A stretch of DNA of 64,000 nucleotides from Fasciola hepatica (GCA_948099385.1 CANUEZ040000182.1:20461501-20525500); one strand, 5' to 3'. Positions 51,001-62,538 are shown, counted from the stretch's first letter. Notes: a model not told the origin generated them from the sequence alone. Numbers and translations are program-made.

Positions 51001-54000
51001 GTAACAATAGCTCTGTGGTGCTAAATTCGCAGCAAATCTTAGTCAAATTGAAATACAGATTTCTCGACAAATGCTCAAATAACAAGAATCAAATTACTAC
51101 GCATCCGTCCAGTTTTGAGCACTGGGTGCATAACTACTTACTCTTGCGACAAGGCATCAAATTCACCAAAGTTTCGGTTTGGGAACATTATTTCGAAAAC
51201 AATGGTCTGGGTTAGTTGGTTTCAGATTCAAACACAATGAAAATTACCTTTCGCACACCTGGTGCGGAAACACTTGAAAGATAAAACTTCTACTTTGAAG
51301 ATACACACGTCAAAACATGAAATTTTAGTTCACTCATGAGTGTGGATAGGAATGTTAGCTGGACAAAGGAATTGTCACATATGCATCATCAATACCATTC
51401 GTACCGAAACTTCTAGTCACGCGATATACGGGAGATTCATTGCACCCGAGCAGGGTTTGAAGCGGTAAAAACGAAGATTGGAATAAACACTGGGCTGGTT
51501 GTCTATCAGCAAATGGGATTTAAAACTCACAGCAAAAATGGCTTCTTGCAGCATCGCATACTTTGTTGTGACATCACCAGCCTCCGAGACTGGGGCGTCA
51601 TAGTCGTAACTAGTAGTGGCAGGAATATACTCCGGTGAGCCTGCCGTGTAGCCAAAGTTTGTCCCACCGTGGAACATGTACCTTAACAATAAAACAGACT
51701 GAGATTTAAAAGAGTACGTATTGCAATATTTTCTAGAGACCTACTCATTCCCAATTGTCGCAGTTATTCTTCACGGGAGCATGTTGTTTCTAACATGGTC
51801 CCCGAAGTGTTGTCTATAATAAAAATCAAGTCACACCGAATTCAACTCGAGTCTCGTCATTTTGTTCCGTCTCACTTGCTCTAGACAGAGTACTTTTCAC
51901 CCCTCGAACCTTCCTAATTTGTTACCAGCAACGGGTCAGCTTACATACGATGCCAGATTCATGGACAGCAATGGTCGCACCAGAGAATAGTTAGTGCAAA
52001 CTGGCATCAGGTAACGTCTCTTCTTGTTGGTTGCTTATTAATACTGTAACGAAGAAAACAAGACGAGCAAGGAACACCTGCATTTGAGCAGCTAGAAAAG
52101 TCAAGTCAGTGAACCATGTGCAACCTCATATATAGTCCTTTGCCAGACCGCATTGGAGGAACACTGATCATCCTGTGCCCGCGTGCTTCGGCTCCGTTTA
52201 GACCAGGTGCCTGCGGACATCAGCTTCATTCTTTGCGCACCACTTCCGTTCACTTTATCCGATTGTTCTGGTTCACAGTTCAATCCATGGCTCCTCATAT
52301 GGGCTATCTTGCTGGTTGCTCGAGGTCCCGCTAAGTCCCATCAGCTAGTCCGTGTGCCTCTTTTATCTACTGCGGAATGCTTCCGACATATTCACCGTCT
52401 GTTCTTCGGCCTTTGGTTGTCAGAAACTGCATACTGGCACTGTTCGTAACACACACACACAACTGACTACTCGTGGTAATCCTGGTTCCCTCATCACCTT
52501 CCATTCTGTGGTCAGATTGGGATATTCATTGATTGCACGATGGATGTTTCTGTCAAATGACTAATTCCTATTTTATGACTGAAACGGTGCCTCTGTCAGG
52601 TGGACTCTCAGTAGCAGCATTCCACGTTTAAATGACACACTGAATAATAAAAGAGAAGAACGCACACCGTGGTTTGTGTTAGCGACACCACTATACTAAT
52701 GTGATGAGTAACCCGAAATTCTGCAACGAATGAGTGTATTGCCAGCATCAACGACGTTATCTAGAACCGCGCCATAAAACGGACCAGGAGTATCGAGCCT
52801 CAGAAAATAGAAACATATAGGTCGCTGGAAGAATGACCCTGGAAACGGGGCACAGACACCTTGGTATGAACGAATCTGTGAACGAAACTTACAAATTGAC
52901 ATTGACGCGTGGGGAGAACTTCATCAGTCGCATAAGACTATCCGTACTCCACTTAGCGTCCGTGTGAGCATGCTTTCCACCCCAAGGATCAAACCAACCC
53001 ACATAGAATTCACTGTTCACCTGAAAGTGCCAAACAAGAATCAAATACAAAAGAGAAATGCCTTGCATGAGTTACATAAAGGAAAACAATATTTGGCAAA
53101 GAAGACATACTATTAATAATGAACCTCGTTTTAAGTGGTTTGATTTTACGTAGGTAAAAAGTGACACCCTTAGTTCCAGTAAGACAGAATTCCCGTTGAA
53201 CGTTTTAAACATGTAATTTGATCGTTTGGAAATCATTGGTTTCTCAATTCTTAGGAAACAAAGACTTCTTCCGATATCGATTTTTGGTCTCGCGGAAATA
53301 CCGTCAGGTTTCAAATCGGATTAAGCCATTTGGACAAGACAATGTATTTTCACAATAATTCAGTCAGGTTCCTCATTCCCATATGACTATCGTCTGGTGA
53401 TTATGGAAGTGAGGCCACCGAACCTCATGTGAGTAAAAATCGATTACATCTGAGGAGAGGGGCAACTACACATTACAATAATGGAAAGAAATTTCTTTGA
53501 CTGACCGAACGCATAAACTAAGGTTGAACTAATAGCCGGAGACACATTAATGTGGAACTGGTTCGGTTGCCAGATTGTGCCAGCGTGCTAAACGGATACA
53601 TTTAACTTCACATCAGTATTGTGTGACAAACCGTGAGATACACCCTTTTTCAAATCGTTGGATCTAGAGTGATCTCCAGATTATACTAATAAGTCATCCA
53701 CATTGATAATTTCACTACCTTTTGTAAGTTATACCTTCTGATCAGTGGTTTGGTTAACATAGTTAAATACGTCAAAAGAGAATGCAACTCATCCTACGTT
53801 AGTGCAAATCCATCTGATGAATAATTTTAACATGTTGTTTTAAACTCCAGAATCTCAAGGACACGACAATGTTTCTTCTTCAAACTGGATTCTAATTGCA
53901 GATTGTAAAAATAAACCTAGTCAGTCGTGTGGAACTTCGATCTTTAGGATATTCAATGGGAAGTCTCCAAAGGTTGTCTTCAAACGAAATAATTGTGTGC

Positions 54001-57000
54001 TGACAGTTTCCTAAGTATTTGTTACACCTATCTCCAGCGAACGATATTTTGTATCTACTTTTTTTGAAGAGCAGTGATTCATCTGGTGCTGAACATAAAT
54101 TGTGCCAGTGTGCTATGTCCGTCTATAACTCAATTCTGTTTTTCATGCCAACTTCCACTAAGAAAGATGAAATCAATCGCTTGAGTATCATTAAAAAAAT
54201 CATAATGAAATGTGAATTGTCATCATTAAAACCAATAAAAAATCGTACCACTGTCTCATTTTTGTTGGCAATCGTCAGCAGTGCTCCTTTAGAAGGCCTC
54301 AATGAGACTCAAACAGAGAAAGTTGAATTTGAATAGAACACATGCACACAGGTGCATCTACGATCGCTCTTTACGGTTTCTTGGATATTTACCCTACATG
54401 ATATAGCAAAGACCATCTCATCATTGGTTTCTGAAAGATGATGACCCGTCTCCTGCACATTGATTGACTCCTATTATGATCGACTTATTTTTGGGGGGAT
54501 CCATCAAAACGATATATATATATATAATGTATATATATATATATGTATATTCATATATGTATATAAATTCTATTATGAAGAAGTAATCAGTCAGTGATTG
54601 GATCGGTGTTCTTTGAGAAAGGCTGTTTTACATCAACTTGTGAGACAGTGAAGTTTTGTCTTGAAACACACGAGAGTCACTATCGCGTAACAAAACATGG
54701 AACTCGCCAGTCAGCTTAAGCCAACTCGTGATGGCTTTGATTTCTTTGGAGAATTTCCTTCTCGAAGGACTCACCCAAGGTTGATTGGGTCTGAAAGATT
54801 CCAAGCATCCAAAGCTTTGATCAGGCGATGCTTCCGCTGAAATGGAGGAGTAAAATGTAATCCATTTACAAGCACTTATATGAATCAGGGATGAAGCATT
54901 GTATAGAACAGAACAGAACAGAACAGAACAGAACAGAACAGAACAGAACAGAACAGAACAGAACAGAACAGAACAGAACAGAACAGAACAGAACAGAACA
55001 GGACAGAACAGAACAGAACAGGACAGGACAGAACGAAACAGAACAGAACAGAACAGGACAGGACAGAATAGAACAGAACAGTGAATGATTGGGAGTTTGA
55101 ATGAATAATATGCATACTGACTAACTGTCAACCTGCATGATGTGTAAGTTACCAGTATCACTATTACACTTTACAGTGGCCCAATCTGGTATGTGTGCAT
55201 TTATTGGCATCGATTACGCCAGTTGCCAATGTCACATTGCCTCACTTTCTAAGTAAATTGTGCTTTGAACTCACTTGGACCGAAGTCAATGGTAGCCAGA
55301 TAACGCGTATCCGAAGAACCGCAACGCAGATTACTCGCGGATGCACCATCCGTGGTAAACAGTACGATTTCTGTACCCAGATGCCAACGTGCCATATCAT
55401 AGAGTTCACTAAGATATGCTGCATCACACGTCTTATACGACCCATATTCGTTTTCCATCTGAATCAAATTTCGAACAGTAACAAACGACAGTGAAGAATC
55501 GTGCCGTGAAAGCTTCTTTCACTGATTCCTTGTTTTATTTCATCAAGTTGTTTTTGACTGATTCAGAGTTTCAGAGATAAATGACTTATCATAACACCTC
55601 CAGTAACAGATATATACAAAAATACAGTACGTCATTTGGCATACGCTGGTCACTGAACAAATGGAATGTCATTTCCGAATCAAAGATCACGGGTGTAACC
55701 GGTATGTTTCGGCTCAAACAGTCAAATGCACAGTCAGACTGACTTGGGCTCACAAGTACTATCTCGTCCAATCAGTCCATATCACTCAATCCCTCATTAT
55801 AGATAGAATACTCACGAATGTCTGAGATTACGTAAATCATTCAACATCAGGTACATGATCGGTATGCGTGAATATTATTAACTAACGGAAACAAAAATTA
55901 ATATGATTCTGAGCTGCTCAACAAAATAAGTCAGAAGTCATCACGGTATAAAACAGACCAGCTGAGAAAATATGAAAAAATGAGACATCCTTTCCGTCAT
56001 CCAGTCACTCAATGACAGTGCTAGACCAATTCATAGAGTCATTTTTTTAATGAGCCAAATCGATTGTTGAAATTTAACCCAAACACACACAGTTCTCCTC
56101 TATCGTAAAGTCCACTTGAACGTGCTGTAATTCTTGCTTAAGTTGGAGACTATTTGACTCGTAATACACGTAGTTCAAATAAATCTGGTTTCGAGAAAAG
56201 TCACCTTGAAGTCTACATAATAAGATTGCTTATGCACGCAACAATCACTCTACATTGGTGGTAATATATTGCACGTCTAAGATCTGTTGATGCAATTATT
56301 GTCATTTTCATCCTCGAATGATCCTGGGGCCTTATGAGATCATCACAAAGCACACTAATTTATGCGTTGGCTGTAAATTGGAGAGACCATTCACGAAATT
56401 TCGCTCAAAGACAAATTTCCACGGTTAGTGAACCAGAAGCAATTTCTTTTTCCTGACATGCATTTGTATCACTCAAAATACCATACCTCAGTGAGTTTCG
56501 TAGGATTAAGCCAAAATACGGTCAGGTAGACTACGTAAAGCACCGGTTGTTCGACGACAAAATACCGCATTTTATGAACAGATTTCCATACAGAAAAACG
56601 TGTGCAAGTGGCAACTACTCATAAGTAACATGAATACCTCAACTAAATGCACATAAAACACAGATCTAATCTATTGGCGGAAAGTATATGCATGCACGTG
56701 TTGAATGAGGTGTCGAGCTGCTTAAAGGAGAACCAGAAAAATGGTAAACAGACTTCCAGTATTGTTGGTTTCAAGGTGAAAATACCACAGGGTCATGATG
56801 GGTGCAGAAATAAAGGAATATGTACTACTCTTGGCAGAATGAAGTTCTCCAAGTGGCATGACAGCTGCATAAACTACCACAAAGACGTGGCTAATCACCG
56901 AGACACAAGAATCGCAAAGTGATAAAACTTGCTTTCTCAAGCTGTACGGAAAAGCGAATCACCAACTTCGACTCAAACTGTACAAGGGGAATCTGAGTAT

Positions 57001-60000
57001 TCGATTGAGCAGTGTAAGCTTTTAGAAAAATGGCAAAAAATTGCAGCAATCACGAACAACCTGCGGCAAAGAAAATCGGTGACAAAAAGAAGGAACTAAA
57101 AGATTATACCATTACTCATTGAGTATGTCATATGCCTACTAAAAAGTCAGTAATCTTGCATTCACTGAAGGTAATACCACCCGATACTCCAGGATTCGGT
57201 CAACTGAATCATGTGCCACACGGATTTCAGAAAATATGACTAACTGCGGGATCTTGTGATTTCCAACATTGCCATCATGCTTCTGTTATTGTCCTCATTA
57301 CATCCAGGAGAGTTTTTAATTTGAAATATGTCCACACATCCGGTTATTTCACAAATTTTATGTTTCAACCGGGCAGGTAGTTCCGCGTCGACACTGAACT
57401 TGGGTCGTGGACCACTCGCCAGCTAGAATTTGACGAAAACGAACAGATCGGTAGTTCGAAAACCTCATCAAATTACACCTATTCAATATGCCTGTCCTCC
57501 TGTATATACCTATTTTCTTGTGATGCATTTCCTTCAGTGCGACTAATTCTTCATTTGGAGTCCTAATGATATCACGAAGAATGGGTCACGGAGGCGAATA
57601 GACATAAAAGAGGTCTGTTCGTGGAAGGATATTAAAGTTCCTAGTTGAGCAAAATGTGGGCTTTTTACGTCGCAGTCATACGTCACATTGCCACTTCCTT
57701 CCGATTAATTGAATTTCATTTTCTCTAGTACGAGCAGCTTTATTGGTTCAACTATTCACCCACCAAAGCAAAACTGAAAAATCAAAACACAAAGACTCTA
57801 CGGGTCATCGTAGCTGAATCTTACGCAATTCAAAATATAATGACAATCAATCGAAAATTATTTACGGTTTTCCTGAAGAAGTTTAGTAGTAATTGCATGG
57901 CAACAGCGCTTGGTGCAGGTAATAGTTACGAGCCAAGAATAGTGTTGGGCAGAAACCGAAAGTGAAGACAGCCAACAAATGACCAAAAACGGAACGGCTA
58001 TCACGCAATGCCTTTGAGTTACAAAATAAAAAGTATCTCTGTTAGCCATATGGATAATCCCAGAAGGTTGGAAGGGAGTTCAGGATGAAGCAAGCGTCGT
58101 TCCGTATGATAGACGTTATTGCCAGGGCGAATTAAATGTAGTGTTGGAGTTCCGCCCTAGGGACGAACAGATCGGTCCACTGTGGAAGTGGTCCACTCTG
58201 ACCTCGTATTTAAAGTTACACAAAGTTAAGCTGAGATGGCCAACGGGGTTAGGGGAAAGCGGATAAGCTTCTCATTCCTGTTCAGTAATTGAAAAATATC
58301 TGACTGTCAACAGACAGAGAGATTTGTGATAACGAACATTACATTTGGGAATTAGGTAGAATAGGCATACATTATCAGTCATGTCTGTCTCAAATTGTGG
58401 CAGCCATAAATAAACTGCCGTAAAATTATTATCAAGTGTATACGCCTGGTTAAGCTTGCAAGTACTATTTGCTTCATCTTTAAGTGAGCGCACTTGATGT
58501 ATTCGAGCTAAACAATCACACTGCTTCCAACACAGTTGTTATCTACAAATAGTTTCCGTTACACGTTTTCTACTCAGTTTGTTCTATTTTTATCAGAAAA
58601 AAAAGAACTTTCGGTTGCCAGCTCCGACGCTTCTGATTTAAGTAAGATGAGTTCTTTTGTGGTGAAAAAACTGCAATTTGATCCACGTGTGCTGCCTGAT
58701 AATCCCAAATTGGTATTAAAACAAAAATACTCACACCACGTAATCGTTCGAGAAACGTGCACATGAATTTTAGTGCACCAAATCCGCACAATATCCTATG
58801 TAACAAATGTGCATCTAGAAGCACAACAAAATATTCAAAGTTGTATGGGCAGTCCATACTTGCTACCAGTTAGCTCACTTGAACCATTATAATTGGTCCA
58901 CCATTCGAGTATAGGAAACGTCGTATTCTTGGGAGCAGTTTGTCCATCCATCGAGTAACTTCAACCATGTAGTCTGAACAATACAACAAGTTGACAAATG
59001 GAACTTTTCAGCTGAGGGCAATGAGTGAACCAAGCAGAAATGTATCCATGATGCAAAAACGTTTGTCTTTATCACAAGAGAACATCAGGATTAGAAGAAA
59101 CAAATTCCACTCTCCTATCACTTTTTCCTAATGACCGAATTAGTACGAGGTTTTAAACATCTTCACCTGATAATTCAAAACAACAGCGATAGCTAGAGAG
59201 ATAGTTCATGAATTGTTAACCAAATTGCACTGGGATGGATGACAACTTCAATGGACCGTACAGTCTTCAGAATCAGTGATTCTATACACATTATTCACTT
59301 CACTTAGAAAACAGCTAATTTTTGAATTCGTATTTTTCAGAAGAAGGGAAATCCGACTTACCTGGTGCAGATGATCGAATTTTCATGTTTGGATTTTTCC
59401 GCAGCAGCCAAGCAGGTAGTCCACCCTGAGATGAGAGAATATCTTTTCGTACATCAGACAGTTTGCTATGAACGTAAATATGCCACTACTTTTGGGTACT
59501 GACGTTTTGTTCAGTCCCATTACCAGTACTGAGAATACTGTTCTTCTTCCGAAACGTCTTGATTTGTTAGTACAAAAGCGGCAGTTTATTTGTAATGCAC
59601 GGTGATCATAGTCAAAATCCTGATCCGTATTCTTATTGGACCACCTGATATTCACAAACACTTCTTCTGAGTGGTTAACCTGGATGCAAACCAAGTTGGT
59701 TGATTTCCTTCGTACAACAGTCAGCATCTGATTAAAATTTTTATTCTCAGAAGACAGTCCAATGCATCAATATTTCAAACTACACAAAGATAAAGCACTG
59801 TTCATTAGAAAGTAGATCTTTAACTCGGTTTCAACAGTAGCCACTAGGTGCAACTTTCAAGCAAAAACTACTAGCTACGATATATTCTTCCAACTATCGG
59901 ACAATCCTAAAATCAATTCCCTACCTATCCGTCCAACCGTAGAGCCTTTTTGATAGTATGCCTTCAACTCTCTGTCCTCCACTATACTCATCTTGGATAA

Positions 60001-60204
60001 TTGAGTTGCGGCTCAAACAAGAATTGACATTCAGTTTCAGAGTGGTAACTTACGAAATCCCACTCAGCACAGATATACGGCCCAGCGCGAAAAATCACCA
60101 ACAGGTCGTATTTGGCTGCCAGTTCAAGAAAGTGCTCCACATCAGCATTGCCTTCAAAGTTATAAATTCCCTCTTCGGGTTCATGGTAATTCCAAGGAAC
60201 ATAA
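38865..60204 (-). CDS. GLB1: Lysosomal beta-galactosidase (GLB1, GH35), twelve exons seen
   Basis: Gene span; exons are listed separately. GLB1 removes terminal beta-galactose from gangliosides, keratan sulfate and glycoproteins in lysosomes. Seen in order are [45 protein letters not shown] (acid/base Glu), VNSEFYVGW (nucleophile Glu), [23 protein letters not shown], then beta-domain segments and the C-terminal VNDFNLGRY and GPQLRLYLP. About 495 codons are recovered, against a 677-residue human protein. Coordinates (5' to 3' on minus) are 60204-60054, 59425-59362, 58973-58879, 55458-55275, 54836-54775, 53020-52893, 51681-51531, 45122-44997, 44698-44558, 42476-42411, 41751-41631 and 39065-38865. 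The signal-peptide exon(s), about 45 residues between 51531 and 45122, and a phase-changing piece between 42411 and 41751 were not found. No inactivating lesion is visible. Confidence 0.93.
39318..40692 (-). mobile_element. Degraded CR1/jockey-like LINE copy (reverse transcriptase)
   Basis: Minus-strand fragments in order are a segment with SDHGKVLF (40468-40692) resembling the endonuclease end, then [20 protein letters not shown] and [17 protein letters not shown] (39821-40051), the KSxGPDxIPxxLL and LFNxSL motifs of reverse transcriptase. The last is [19 protein letters not shown] and [10 protein letters not shown] (39318-39638), the QG..SPxLF and YADD catalytic block with QG changed to QR. 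It is frameshifted and dead, in sense orientation within the last GLB1 intron. Confidence 0.8.
41631..41751 (-). CDS. GLB1: GLB1 exon, beta-domain (STYTGKLRI)
   Basis: Acceptor cctgcgtcag|G and donor AAGCGG|gtcagt, phase 2 in and phase 0 out. It encodes [18 protein letters not shown], then KLRIDS and [11 protein letters not shown], aligning with AFYMGNFSI and DTFIQFPGWTKG of human GLB1. The donor gtcagt is slightly atypical. Confidence 0.87.
42411..42476 (-). CDS. GLB1: GLB1 short exon ([15 protein letters not shown])
   Basis: Donor ATTTATTGG|gtgagt, phase 0. The acceptor is a NAGNAG-type site, aacaagcag|CTT, with aacaag|CAG as the alternative; both are in phase. It encodes [19 protein letters not shown], which aligns with [20 protein letters not shown] of human GLB1 and follows MDAALK at the expected spacing. 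The next recognised exon starts in phase 2, so a small piece is unaccounted for. Confidence 0.7.
42577..44557. other. GLB1 intron, nothing recognised
   Basis: About 2 kb between two GLB1 exons. No repeat or exon-like block is identified. Confidence 0.5.
44558..44698 (-). CDS. GLB1: GLB1 exon, beta-domain ([11 protein letters not shown])
   Basis: Acceptor gacccatatag|AAA and donor CTCAAG|gtatgc, both phase 0, 47 codons. It encodes [19 protein letters not shown], matching LDLLVENMGRVNYG of human GLB1. Confidence 0.92.
44997..45122 (-). CDS. GLB1: GLB1 exon, first beta-domain segment seen
   Basis: Acceptor tttccctag|TAT and donor CAAATG|gtaagc, both phase 0, 42 codons. It encodes [20 protein letters not shown] and [11 protein letters not shown], aligning with HYGFVLYRTTLP and DRAYVAVDG of human GLB1. 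The upstream exon linking it to 51531 was not found. Confidence 0.9.
45123..51530. other. GLB1 intronic region (6.4 kb) that should hide at least one exon
   Basis: The protein alignment requires about 45 residues between LQEAIFA (51531) and YNGFALY (45122), with phase 0 at both ends. I did not find them. Candidate open blocks on the minus strand at 45950-46160 and 48800-49100 do not clearly match GLB1. A tRNA-like head lies at 50461. Confidence 0.5.
50461..50526 (-). repeat. tRNA-like SINE head
   Basis: The minus strand has cttggtagtacaactgctac as the A-box region and CTGGTTCGATTTCGGCC as a near-perfect B box about 40 nt later. Without a paired acceptor stem it is best called a SINE relic. 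Confidence 0.55.
51531..51681 (-). CDS. GLB1: GLB1 exon with TSYDYDAP
   Basis: Acceptor tattgttaag|G completes TT|G (Leu). It encodes [18 protein letters not shown] and [15 protein letters not shown], ending ATTTTTGCT|gtgagt in phase 0. TSYDYDAP contains the substrate-binding tyrosine of the family. Confidence 0.95.
52893..53020 (-). CDS. GLB1: GLB1 exon with nucleophile Glu (NSEFYVGW)
   Basis: Acceptor gcactttcag|GTG, phase 0; donor GTCAATTT|gtaagt, phase 2. It encodes [15 protein letters not shown] and ends [10 protein letters not shown]. The Glu of NSEF is the GH35 nucleophile (Glu268 in human). Confidence 0.96.
54512..54566. repeat. AT-rich microsatellite (TA/ATGTAT)
   Basis: Interrupted TA repeats with ATGTATAT variants in a GLB1 intron. 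Confidence 0.93.
54775..54836 (-). CDS. GLB1: GLB1 short exon leading to the nucleophile
   Basis: Acceptor cctccatttcag|CG completes A|CG (Thr); donor CCTTGG|gtgagt, phase 0. It encodes [20 protein letters not shown], filling exactly the gap between DFGP and VNSEF and matching the spacing of human GLB1 (QRKCEPKGPL). The AACAG array lies in the intron just upstream. Confidence 0.88.
54906..55083. repeat. (AACAG)n pentanucleotide array, about 35 units
   Basis: Tandem GAACA units over about 178 bp, near perfect for the first 95 bp, then with GGACA and GAACGAAACA variants towards the right. It lies in the GLB1 intron between 54836 and 55275. The period is 5 and one frame per strand has no stop, which creates long artificial reading frames (EQNRT or VLFCS repeats) that are not genes. 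Confidence 0.98.
55275..55458 (-). CDS. GLB1: GLB1 exon with acid/base Glu (MENEYGSY)
   Basis: Acceptor tttgattcag|ATG, phase 0; donor GGTCCAA|gtgagt, phase 1. It encodes [25 protein letters not shown] and [11 protein letters not shown]. The Glu of NEYG is the acid/base catalyst of GH35 (Glu188 in human GLB1). Confidence 0.96.
55459..58878. other. GLB1 intron (3.4 kb), nothing recognised
   Basis: No exon-like block in GLB1 phase is missing here, because MVQ and MENEYG join directly. Short frames lack signatures. A stretch at 58080-58260 with accctagg-type GC-rich sequence may be a repeat, but I cannot name it. Confidence 0.45.
58879..58973 (-). CDS. GLB1: GLB1 exon with NGGPIIMVQ
   Basis: Acceptor ttgttcag|AC completes G|AC (Asp). 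It encodes [19 protein letters not shown] and then [10 protein letters not shown], ending CAA|gtgagc in phase 0. This is the helix and strand leading to the acid/base glutamate. Confidence 0.95.
59362..59425 (-). CDS. GLB1: GLB1 exon with GGLPAWLLR
   Basis: Acceptor ctcatctcag|GGT, phase 0; donor GCACCAG|gtaagt, phase 1. It encodes [20 protein letters not shown], directly continuing the ICAEW exon as in all animal GLB1 proteins. Confidence 0.95.
59500..59650 (-). repeat. Dispersed repeat shared with 24440-24590
   Basis: The minus strand reads [17 protein letters not shown] and then [10 protein letters not shown], collinear with the 24.5 kb copy. It lies in a GLB1 intron; the family is unknown. 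Confidence 0.45.
60054..60204 (-). CDS. GLB1: GLB1 exon with YVPWNYHEP and ICAEW
   Basis: Acceptor ttgcaatgtag|T, whose T would complete AC|T (Thr) before [18 protein letters not shown]. It continues [18 protein letters not shown], then [12 protein letters not shown], and ends TTC|gtaagt in phase 0. These are the first strands of the GH35 TIM barrel; the Cys-Ala-Glu of ICAEW contributes to the galactose pocket in human GLB1. Confidence 0.95.
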
Positions 60205-62030
60205 CTACATTGCAAGTGAAAAACAGAACCACTACATTAGCACAGCAACCTGATGACACTGAATCTGGTCTTATTTTCATCTTTTGAAATAATTATCAGT
60301 TTTATTGGCTGCAGTAACTATGTAGCTTACATTACTGGCTTCAGTGGGAATTGTGTTTTCGCCAATGCGTAACATGTGGGGTGAAACACTTGACAAATAA
60401 GTTTCACGTATCCATCACAACTCGCGTCAACCAAACGGATGACATCAATTTACATAGAATTAATAATAATAACGAAAGTGGACTGATCTCTATTGGCCGT
60501 CATATTCCATTGATACGCTCAGCGGGCATTTGAAACCGAAACTCAAAAATTACTTTTTGAAGTTGTTGGATTGTGCACTAAACTGGGATATGAAATGCTC
60601 AGCTGAAGTGGTATTTATTTGTACTTCACTCTGAATGTCTATCAGTAAAGAACTAATCCTCAGCTGGATAAAAACAAGTGGTTTCGTTGTGACTATCAAA
60701 TGAGAAACTTTACCGAGGACAGTCTATTCCTCTCAAATTCTACTGACCACAGAGAGCAACCAATTATCCATGCGAGGTACGGCGACAGCACTCCATAGGG
60801 TCACGCAAAGTCACCCATTCCATGCGATATTTTGAGCCTACAGTAAAGGCTTTGGAATTTTCTCGAAATCAAAATAAAAGCTAGCAAATAGTAACATTTG
60901 TTGGAAACTTTGGGAAGAATCAATTCAGGTAAAATGCTCAGTTCAGTTTCTGTTGTCCTCTGATCGAAAATTTCTTTGACCGTGGTGTTTCTTCAAGAGA
61001 TCGTAATTATTTCCAGAACACTGTTTTAACGAATTGTAAGAAATAGGGGAAATGTCTGAATTACGTGAACCAAATAACCAAAATAAGCACGGATATGAAT
61101 TCATATACAAATAAACGGTCTTAGTAGGACATGATCAAAACACGATTCTTATCAACTGTTTCCTTCACTAAGAAATCCATTAGTTGGACCCGATGTAAAA
61201 TGATCAGAAAGGCGGTGCAGAGTGAACGAAAATACGCAGTCAAATCCCAGATGTTGCTCGTTTGTGACTGAGTTACTAAGTTTATCGCATGTTTATGTGA
61301 GTAAGTATTCAATATAAGTAACCATGGCCTACATATATTAGTCTTATTTTACAGGTTACCTAACCATCCAACGATATTTTCAATATACTAGTGTATGGTC
61401 ACCTATGTATGTGTATGGTTTTTACGTGTGAGGGTTTATGAATGGCTGATCAACGACTATTGGATCCGTAGATTTAAAACGTTATTTTCCGGACAGAATA
61501 AAATTCTTCCTGTTTCGCTTCGTGCAGAGCTCAAGGATTATTCGTAGTAATCGGGATTTCCTCAAAAAGCCTTTTCAGTTTATTACCACGACTGAAAAAT
61601 CAGAAACTTGTTTATACATTCTCAGTAAAATCCGTTATGCTTTCAGCTGGTTGATTCGCACACTACGATGCTTGCCATAGTAATATCACGTGACTTCCAT
61701 ATTCACGTAGTTTTCTGTCACGGACAACAGTTGGTCTCTGCAAATTCGGCAGGTTATGCGTGATGTACCCTGAAAATGCCTGATGTTATCTTCAACCTCA
61801 ACTGATATAAAACTGGTTGAACACCCAAGCATATGCCAATACGTGGTGGCATTTTGCTACCGCGCTGATTCGACAAGTAAATTCTGATCGACTTTTTCCG
61901 ACGGAAGCTTGTCTAGAAGTAGTCAGTAGTTTCCATGACCTACTGAATAAACTGTTTGTAACCTTAGGAACCGAGTCGGAATGGCAAAACATAACAATAA
62001 ACTGAATTGAAAACAGCTTTCCCGACACAA
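60205..62030. other. Upstream GLB1 intron, nothing recognised
   Basis: I searched the minus strand for the expected GSIHYFR and YWxDRL exon(s) and the signal peptide and did not find them. They may lie beyond the window. Confidence 0.4.
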
Positions 62031-62538
62031 ATTTGAACATAGAAGTCAATAGCATTAAATTGCACGATGTATTCCGGACCATTTCGCTGCATCTTCACGG
62101 TTTGGTTACAAAGAACAATGAGCGGACAGATACAATCAGTGACTTCATCGAACGCACGCAGAACACTCAGGTCATCCATTACGAAACACCTGTGGGAGAC
62201 AAATCACTGTGTTAATCTGAGCACGGCGTTCACGGTCACTTATGTCACAAACAATCAACGATTATTGAGATACGCGGAGGCATTAGCAATTACCCACGTT
62301 ATCCTCAACTGTGCAAACAGCGAGAATGGATAATTACGTTAGCCTTGCCTTGGTAACGCGTTTTCATTTGCTATCATTAGTTGTGTGTGTGTGTGCACTT
62401 TTGCCTTTGATCTCATGAGAACGTTCAATTTACCATTTATAAATGATCACCTTGACTGCAGTATGCACTAGTGAAGATGCAGCGAAATGGTCCGGAATAC
62501 ATCGTGCAATTTAATGCTATTGACTTCTATGTTCAAAT
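62031..62538. repeat. Fold-back element: perfect 68-bp inverted repeat
   Basis: The arm at 62031-62098 and the arm at 62471-62538 are exact reverse complements over 68 nt and lose similarity immediately outside. The 372-bp interior holds a possible Penelope-like fragment. No terminal target-site duplication was obvious. Confidence 0.93.
62099..62333 (+). mobile_element. Possible Penelope-like element fragment (GIY-YIG end)
   Basis: The frame reads LRSSITKHLWETNHCVNL and then VTYVTNNQRLLRYAEALAI. S.I.KHxxETxHxxN and RLLxxAEALxI resemble the C-terminal end of the GIY-YIG region of Penelope-like retroelements. It is short and without the catalytic core, so the call is tentative. It lies between the two 68-bp arms. 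Confidence 0.45.

Noticed and set aside
54891..55088. Plus-strand frames reading EQNRT repeats
   Set aside because: The same tandem array; no start context, no domain and no neighbours.
54628..55161. Long minus-strand frame of 177 codons with repeated VLFCS
   Set aside because: It is the translation of the AACAG array; period 5 without a stop gives open frames on both strands. Only its downstream part overlaps a real GLB1 exon, in another frame.
60700..60860. First GLB1 exon upstream of YVPWNYHEP
   Set aside because: No frame contains GSIHY or YWxDRL motifs, and a stop interrupts the best frame.
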